A stretch of 64,000 bases of DNA from Acheta domesticus (lineage: Eukaryota > Arthropoda > Insecta > Orthoptera > Gryllidae), in NCBI GenBank assembly GCA_031308135.1, contig JAHLJT010009436.1, positions 123,555,366 to 123,619,365 of the forward strand, given 5' to 3'. Under the pieces are notes generated by a model. It saw only the letters and a program-made list of their open reading frames with translations. It was not told the origin of the DNA and ran no database searches. The position numbers were made by a program, and so were the translations under genes. This document shows, one piece after another, positions 58,060 to 64,000 of this stretch; positions within the stretch are counted from its first letter, which is position 1, and each line of letters begins with the position of its first letter.

Positions 58060-58693
58060 TTAACCTTCCAGCGAGCGCGCTGTCGTAAATTTTGCAACAG
58101 TAGCAGATTTTTTTGTTTTGCTGTCAACTCATTGTTGTCAAACACTTCTGCGTTCTTGGTATTCCTTGCAGGTATCTTTAGTGATGCGTTCATGCAGCCA
58201 CTGTTTCGTTTGCACGCTATATTCAGTTTTTGTAACGCTCTATTCCGGATAAGTGCATATTGACGTCAACTTTACGCTGCGCGCCGGCTGTTGTGCTAAA
58301 ACATTGTATAATAATTTGGCCTAATCGAAATTTTCTGTAAAATTGTCCAGATAAAGAATTCATGTGAACGAAAATCTGAATATTCTTTAAGAGCTATCTG
58401 ATCGGAGGAAGATCATGAATTGGATAGTGACAGGGACAGTAAACGAATGTTGAAAATATAGACGAGCATCAGAACGATACTGGCTAGGAACAAGATCTTT
58501 TTGATTCTAAATACGAACGTTTATCAACAGATATGCTTTTTGGTAGTTAATATCATTCTTAGATATTATAATGCGACATAAAATCCATTGTTCTACAAAT
58601 TCTTTGAATATTTCAAGAGTCATTGAATGTCGTAAAATTTACGACACGCGCCTGCTGGTGTGAACATTTTACGCGCGCCCGCTGGAAGGTTAA
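58060..58693. mobile_element. piggyBac-type non-autonomous element with TTAA ends
   Basis: A 634-bp block begins TTAACCTTCCAGCGAGCGCG and ends with the inverted copy, whose reverse complement is TTAACCTTCCAGCGGGCGCG. TTAA is the target duplication of piggyBac transposons. A second terminal block, GTCGTAAATTTT, follows directly on the left, while on the right it lies about 40 bp further in and is preceded by a second CCAGCAGGCGCG. In one frame the interior gives SEEDHELDSDRDSK near 58400, an acidic stretch like the N-termini of piggyBac transposases, then stops. No DDD catalytic domain is present, so it is a deletion derivative. Confidence 0.75.
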
Positions 58694-59929
58694 TCTGCTT
58701 AACGCAAACAATATTAAGACATTGATGGTAAACATATTAAAACTAAATTGATTCTCTGAGATAACTTAGTTACCCCCGTTGATATTCGATGTGCAAAATA
58801 CCTCGGTAATCTGAAGAGTTAAGAAACCATGCATTTGCTCGGACTTTTATGTATGAGAATAACTCATTAAGAATCTATCTCATAGATAGCTGATGAACAT
58901 GGCGTTACCTGGAATTTGCGTAATGATGCTTCAAAATTTCACCAATAACTGAACTTTTCTCACGTGTTTTGGGGCACAAAAGTATAATCGAATTTAAAAT
59001 TTTGATTTTCTTTTATTATATTTTGATCTATTAATGCCAAGCTGAAGTGTCCCGCGTAGCTCGGGTATTCTTTAATCACAATTATATATTACGGAAAGGA
59101 ATTATATCTATTTCTGCCCTTGCTTGGGCTACTTCTAAAAATTCTAGTGTAACTCGGCCCTATTCCGCCAAAACCTGTCTTGCAATGTTCCCACACCAAA
59201 ACCTCCAGTCTACTTCACTCACCATCCAAGATAATTAACAAATCTAAACTAAAAGAAAATAAGGATCTCTTCTCGCCTTTTTTGCCTTCAATGGAGTTTT
59301 ATGTACAATACCAAGAATTGATATATCGTAAAACTTTTTAAATTATCCTTAAGACAAGAATAAGTTCTAAAACAACCCGAGATAACCCGTGGACCCCTGC
59401 TTGAAAATGTTCATTATAATATCTAAGTCAAACGCTTTGCTTCTGTTTTCAACATCCGTGCATAAACATCGTTTATACACGTAATCATTTCCCCCAAACA
59501 CCTATTTCTCATTGATTTCTCTTATACTTTCTATTGTCAAACGTACGCTCATCGATTTCAACAATCATTCCTTCACCTCCGGAAGTTTCACTGTCTCTCT
59601 TCAGAATGATCAATCACATTTCCCTGCAAAAAGCATCCAATCTGACACAATTGTAGCATCTACATCTACGACTCGTTGTACGTACCTAATGACATAATGA
59701 TTCACTTTTGCACGTGCAACTCACAAATCAGAATAACACGAATCATGTCTGAATTTACACCTCAATCAAGATACATGTCACAGAGAATCAGAAAAAACTG
59801 TGCTTATTTATACATTTTCTCGTCATCTTGGGCGCGACAACTCACGAGTCAAGGCCGATCGAGTGGGTTGCCGCTTCTGTTTATGAAAGGAGGTTGCAAA
59901 GGTGAAGCGTGGTCAGCGCAATGACTTCC
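58694..59929 (+). other. Receptor intron, AT-rich
   Basis: No exon, repeat or RNA gene recognised. Confidence 0.4.
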
Positions 59930-60125
59930 GCTAACCCCTATCTCGATTGACTAGACCGATGATGCCGCCCACATTTAGGTAGCTCCTCAATTTGCACTCA
60001 GGAGGCTGAGTGCACCCCGTTCCAGACCCAATCCTCAGGTGAAAATGTCCAGGATCGCCGACGAATCGTATACCGGACCTCCTGATCTGAACCTTCAGAG
60101 CGTAGCTAGCCAAGCTAATCCCTAC
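59930..60125 (-). repeat. tRNA-derived SINE-like repeat
   Basis: On the minus strand it begins TTAGCTTGGCTAGCTACG (box-A-like), then GTCCGGTATACGATTCGTCG (a degenerate box B), then GGTGCACTCAGCCTCCTGAG. The ACTCAGCCTCC block is shared with 5740-5965. This arrangement is typical of tRNA-derived SINEs. Confidence 0.55.
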
Positions 60126-60224
60126 ACAACAGAGGCAGTATTATAACTTTTGTATTATACGAAAAAAGTATTAATATACCTACATGAATAAAAGGGAATA
60201 AAACGTGTTACGGATATGATTGAT

Positions 60225-60715
60225 TATTTTGTGTTTCCAGGCGTGTCATATAATGTTGTCACTATTCCCGTAAATGTAGTGCGTGGTTTTATGATGGGAG
60301 ATGGCGGTGATATTTCCCACGCTGGATGGCGAGATCCCGTTCATGAGCTACATGTTGACTTGCGAGGTTTCTGTCCAACCTGGTATCTACCAGCTGGGCA
60401 CCACCCCAGTCAGGACAAGCTCTACCTCTCCAGGCATGTGCGGTAGAGTCGTGAGTGAAAGTGTAAGTGTTGAGTAAGGGGTGAGGGCAAGACAAGGCAG
60501 AGGAAGGAAAGATCGCGCGCGGTCTGTGGTCCGTTTGTTAAGTGAACTGCTCCGAATTTCTTCTGCCAGATATTCGGCAGAATTCGAACAATTAGCTAGA
60601 TTCGATAATCCAGCCAATCGCCGGGACTCGAACCACAGGACCTCGGCCAGAAGAAATGCAGTGACATCTATTGATGACCTGAGTCACATAAGTTGGTGGC
60701 ACAGGTATGAAGAGA
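60225..60715 (-). repeat. AATC-tail dispersed repeat, full-length-like copy
   Basis: The most complete copy. The minus strand reads GTGACTCAGGTCATCAATAG, TGTGGTTCGAGTCCCGG (box B), ACAAACGGACCAC, CTACCGCACATGCC, GAGCTTGTCCTGACTGGGG, ATCTCGCCATCCAGCG and the tail near TAATCAATCA. The box B supports Pol III ancestry of the head. Confidence 0.65.
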
Positions 60716-61111
60716 ACACATTAAGCAACTGAGTGTAAATCTAACAGAATAAATTAAAGCAAATTTCTGCACGAAAATTGTTTACTGCAAAGTATTTTGA
60801 TTTTGGCCATAAATGAAAAAATAAAACGTAAAAAGTCCATATTTTAAATAAGGAACAGTCAAGATCTAAGAAACTATATTTATTTTTCGTCACATAAAAA
60901 TTCTGGCAGATAGTGTGCAAATGCCATTGGTTATTCTTAGTCTTCTTGAGGTTAACATTTTCTGAACAAAACCTGGAATGTAAAAACTAGAATTTTGTTG
61001 TTATCCTGAATTCTCAGATATTTTGTTAGTTTATTTTTGTTATATTGTCATTTTGTTATTCAGTATAATTCTTCTTTTAAAAACGTACTAACAAAAAACC
61101 ACAATGCTCAC
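60716..61111 (+). other. Receptor intron, AT-rich
   Basis: Nothing recognised. Confidence 0.4.
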
Positions 61112-61153
61112 CATTATTGTTATTATTATTATATTATTATTATTATTATTATT
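61112..61153. repeat. (TTA)n microsatellite
   Basis: Tail-side TAA (minus strand) of the SINE at 61154-61444. Confidence 0.9.
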
Positions 61154-61444
61154 TATTTGAATATCGGCGATCTCGGACCGCGCTATCTGTTATTCTCTGA
61201 GGCCCAGTCATATTTATCCCGGAGAGATAAAGGTATCTCTATTCGCCATGAAGAACTGCCTTTTCAGCTGTATCCATTGTTCAGAGTTGTTAGCCTTGAA
61301 TTATTAACAATGAGGGGATAGTATGATAATGAGGAGTGAAGGGACAAACACAAATACGTCCATGTCCTACCCAGAGTTCGAACCTACAGCCTCCTTCAGC
61401 GCAGACGACGACTGGCTGCAACCACCCGCGCAATGAGGACCGGC
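61154..61444 (-). repeat. tRNA-derived SINE with TAA tail, copy 1
   Basis: The minus strand reads GCGGGTGGTTGCAGCCAGTC, GGAGGCTGTAGGTTCGAACTC (box B), TTTGTGTTTGTCCCTTCACT, ATATGACTGGGCCTC, and then TAA repeats. The same order is present at 63066-63350. The gap between the two internal promoter boxes is consistent with a tRNA-derived head. Confidence 0.7.
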
Positions 61445-61484
61445 TTATTATTATTATCATTATTATTGTTATTATTATTATTCT
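61445..61484. repeat. (TTA)n microsatellite
   Basis: Between the SINE and the 3' end of Dong-like element C. Confidence 0.9.
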
Positions 61485-63013
61485 ACTACATCACGACTAA
61501 AGATGTTATGAGTCGGATGAATATAAAATCTACTCCATGTTGCAACCAGCTACCTGAGGAGAAGATCTAGGGACTGTCGGTACCTCTACAATACTTGCGC
61601 GAAAATGTGGGCTGTTCCAAATAAAGCGATTTCTTGCACTTCCCAGTCTTTTGAATTGCCTAGGAGTTTAGACAAGTTCTTACACATATTTTGCGGAACA
61701 AATCCCAGAGCTCCGATAACTATCGGGACGACCTGTGATTTTACGCCCCACATTAGGCTGATCTCGATTTCCAAACTCTTGTATTTAAGACGTTTCTCTG
61801 CCTCCTTAGGTAACGACGTTTCGATCGCAAGGTACAGCAACATCCACAAGTAGACACGATTTGTTCTCCAAATCCCGGATGACTATATCCGGTTTGTTTG
61901 CCGCTATCGTGCGATCAGTTTGAATTTATTGGTCGTACAATATCGTACACAATCCAACAGAAGTCACCGGTTTTGGTGAGTGTTCGTACCACGAGGGGCA
62001 TGTGTTTGGAACTTCAAGGGTGGTACAGATCTGCCAGTGGATGTAGCTACACACCCTGTCGTGTCTTTTCAAGTATTCAGTCTTTGCTAGGATTGGACAA
62101 GCTGAAACAAAATGATCAAAGATTTCTTCGTGTTCCTGGCAAATGCGGCATTTATCATCTTAGGAAATTTTGAGAACCGCTTTAATCATAATGTTGTGTT
62201 CTAAAGGCCTGATCTTGGGCAGCTATTACAAGTGCTTCCAATTCTGTCTTCATTCTTCCCCTTTTAAGCCACATAAATGATTGATCTTTATTGATCTGTG
62301 CTCTGTCCATTCGTTTCAAATATTGTCCGTGGAGTGGTTTGTCTCTCCACGATTTCTTTAACATTTTTTGTGTCTATATTTCATGTTAAGAAGCATCAGA
62401 AGTTCAGTGTATCTGTCATTCTGTCTTGTGTAGTCTTGTTCGCAATGCCTCTTGCTACACTAACAATGCCTCTGTTTCCCATTCTTCGGTCAGATTTCAT
62501 GACCTGCCTCATTAGAGGATCATCTTGATGGCTGACTACATACTTTCCCATCCCGACTATTGCGTTGTGCCAGGAGGCCTCAATTTGTCTGAGGCCTCTT
62601 CCTCCTTCCTTACGTGACACATAAAGTCTATGTACATCAGCTCGAGGGTGGGAAACATGCTGTATTGTTAGCAGTTTTCTGGTTTTTCGATCCATGATGC
62701 GAATTTCTTGCTCAGTCCAGTCCACTAGCACGAAACTATATTCGGCTACAGGCAATGCCAACTACCTATTGCTGATATTTTATTCCTGGAATTCAGAGTG
62801 GACTGCAGGACCAGTCTCACTCTTCTGTAATACTCCCTGCGAATTCTCTTCTTCATTGCGTCGTTCGAGATGGTCTCACATTCTTCAATTCCCAGATATT
62901 TGTAAGTTTTACCTGGCTGAAGATCTTGAATCACAGTGTGCGTAAAAACTTCAATGCACTCTGACATTGTCAGTTTTCCTCTTTTTAAATTGTTTTTTGC
63001 ACACTTGTTGAGA

Positions 63014-63014
<1 letters not shown>
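61485..63014 (-). mobile_element. R4/Dong-like non-LTR retrotransposon C, 5'-truncated
   Basis: The minus-strand element lies between TTA arrays on both sides. Its 3' end (TTTAGTCGTGATGTAGTAGA on the minus strand, then TAA) matches element A at the TAA junction. The 5' end is truncated inside the polymerase thumb region and begins directly at the TTA array at 63015. It belongs to the same family as element A, and unlike A it retains the region between the thumb and the endonuclease. Confidence 0.8.
61586..62967 (-). pseudogene. C-terminal polyprotein remnant of Dong-like element C
   Basis: Read on the minus strand. First comes a thumb-region block with HTVIQDLQPGKTYKYLG and REYYRRV near 62945-62830. 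Then AEYSFVLVDWTEQEIR and HPRADVHRLYVSRKEGGRGL near 62745-62600, a block with a DKPLHGQYLKRM segment near 62340, a zinc-knuckle-like CRIC...H...C near 62140, and the RLE core PDIVIRD...LVDVAVP near 61900. It ends with SLEIEISLMWGVKSQVVPIV near 61780. The endonuclease core residues are recognisable, but stops and frameshifts separate the blocks. The reverse transcriptase catalytic motifs are absent. Confidence 0.72.

Positions 63015-63065
<51 letters not shown>
63015..63065. repeat. (TTA)n microsatellite
   Basis: Nearly pure TTA repeat, shared by the truncated 5' end of element C and the 3' tail of SINE copy 2. Confidence 0.95.
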
Positions 63066-63350
63066 GTATTTCATTTCTGTCCCTTCTGACCATGCTACAC
63101 GTTCTCTTCCAAGGCCCAGTCATATTCTATGCTGGAGGGAGACGTGTGTAATTATGGGGATCAACAATTTTTTGGCTATATCTCTTCGTACGACAAGGTT
63201 GTTAAACCTTGAAATATGAATGATGAGGTGATTGGAATGTGAAGGGACAAGCACAAATACAACCTTGCCTAAGCAGGGCACGCAGCCTCCTCGGCAAAGA
63301 CGACGGCTGCCGCAACCGCCTGCGCCAAGCTTATTCTTCTTTCGTTTGGG
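63066..63350 (-). repeat. tRNA-derived SINE with TAA tail, copy 2
   Basis: The minus strand reads GGCGCAGGCGGTTGCGGCAG, GAGGAGGCTGCGTGCCCTG (box B degraded), TTTGTGCTTGTCCCTTCACA and ATATGACTGGGCCTTG, then runs into TAA repeats. It is the same family and orientation as 61154-61444. Confidence 0.7.
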
Positions 63351-63399
63351 TCGTCTAGGGACCATGCACCAATGTCATTGCTTCTTCCTTTGTTCTTCT

Positions 63400-63420
63400 T
63401 TGTTATTATTATTATTATTA
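63400..63420. repeat. Short (TTA)n run
   Basis: Last of four TTA arrays in this 2.3-kb cluster. Confidence 0.9.
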
Positions 63421-64000
63421 CAAAATAAAGAAGTAAACATGTGATGATATATTAAAAATCACGGCGTGCAGACGTGTTTCAAGAAATACTAGTAGCACAC
63501 TGTTTTTTTCTCCATATATCAACTTATTCTTTCTAAACATTTTGTTGTATCTTCGTTCTCTGAATCTTAAATATTCTCCTTTCTGAGTTTTATCTAAATT
63601 AAGGGAATCATTCAGCCCGACGGCTAACTCTGAGGATAGGAATGGCACACAATGGGGAGGAACGGATTCTGCCCGAACTCTACCCCTTTAATTGACGTAT
63701 TATCCCGGCATCCTCCTGGAGTTGATCAGAGGAAACCATGGAAACAGACCATTAGATAACCACTAAAGCAACTATTTAGCTGACGTCAAAATCCACCATA
63801 GTTGGGGATCCATTGTATTTCCTCCCGATCTACGATGCTACAGTAGTAGACTCTTCACCGAAATAAGTTCGCCGCATTCGTGGTGACAGCTACTCTAATC
63901 TAATATTGTGGTAAAATTAAACTACAGAAACTCTTGACGTGTGATAATTGCAGTGATTCCTATGTATGTCAGACATACTAAGTGCATTTAGAAATATATG
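63421..64000 (+). other. Receptor intron, AT-rich
   Basis: Nothing recognised up to the window edge. Confidence 0.4.

Overview
The window looks like intergenic and intronic DNA from a large, repeat-rich insect genome. It is AT-rich, with scattered CpG-dense patches, long TA, TG and TAA microsatellites and many decayed transposable elements. It has no operons, closely spaced ORFs or ribosome binding sites. The one host gene I can support is the first coding exon of an insect pyrokinin (FXPRL-amide) type GPCR at 51756-52202. The transposon content (R1-clade and R4/Dong-like LINEs, a piggyBac-type element, tRNA-derived SINEs) fits a hemimetabolous, perhaps polyneopteran, insect. The species cannot be fixed from the sequence, and that placement is inference.

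Layout. 0-5 kb: a dispersed repeat with an AATC tail, two CpG-rich patches, and a DNA-transposon-like element (2873-4609) with long inverted repeats around a broken ORF of an unnamed protein family. 5-9 kb: a SINE-like repeat and a second broken copy of that ORF (7490-8720). 9-15 kb: mostly empty AT-rich DNA with CpG patches. 15-18.1 kb: an R1-clade LINE fragment and a 1.25-kb solo-LTR-like block between TA arrays. 18.3-25.6 kb: two R4/Dong-like LINEs lying in (TAA)n. 26.8-28 and 43.6-45.3 kb: two copies of an AT-rich repeat with internal periodicity. 30.6-38 kb: AATC-tail repeats and an inverted pair of about 1-kb repeats. 38-50 kb: mostly featureless, with CpG patches, microsatellites and two hairpins.

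50.7-64 kb: a CpG-rich promoter-like zone, the 5' leader and exon 1 of the receptor, then its first intron, which seems to run past the window edge. The intron holds a 24-bp minisatellite, a 213-bp tandem array, a TTAA-flanked piggyBac-type deletion derivative, two further SINE-type repeats, and a TAA-separated train of SINE, truncated Dong-like LINE and SINE.

I found no CRISPR array, rRNA, convincing tRNA gene or multi-gene pathway. The most interesting material is transposon biology: (1) a TIR element carrying an unnamed protein family, seen as two independent copies; (2) repeated occupation of TAA microsatellites by Dong-like LINEs, with tRNA-derived SINEs that also end in TAA; (3) the piggyBac-type derivative; (4) the internally periodic AT-rich repeat pair. 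Alignments were made by eye, so boundaries are approximate unless stated.
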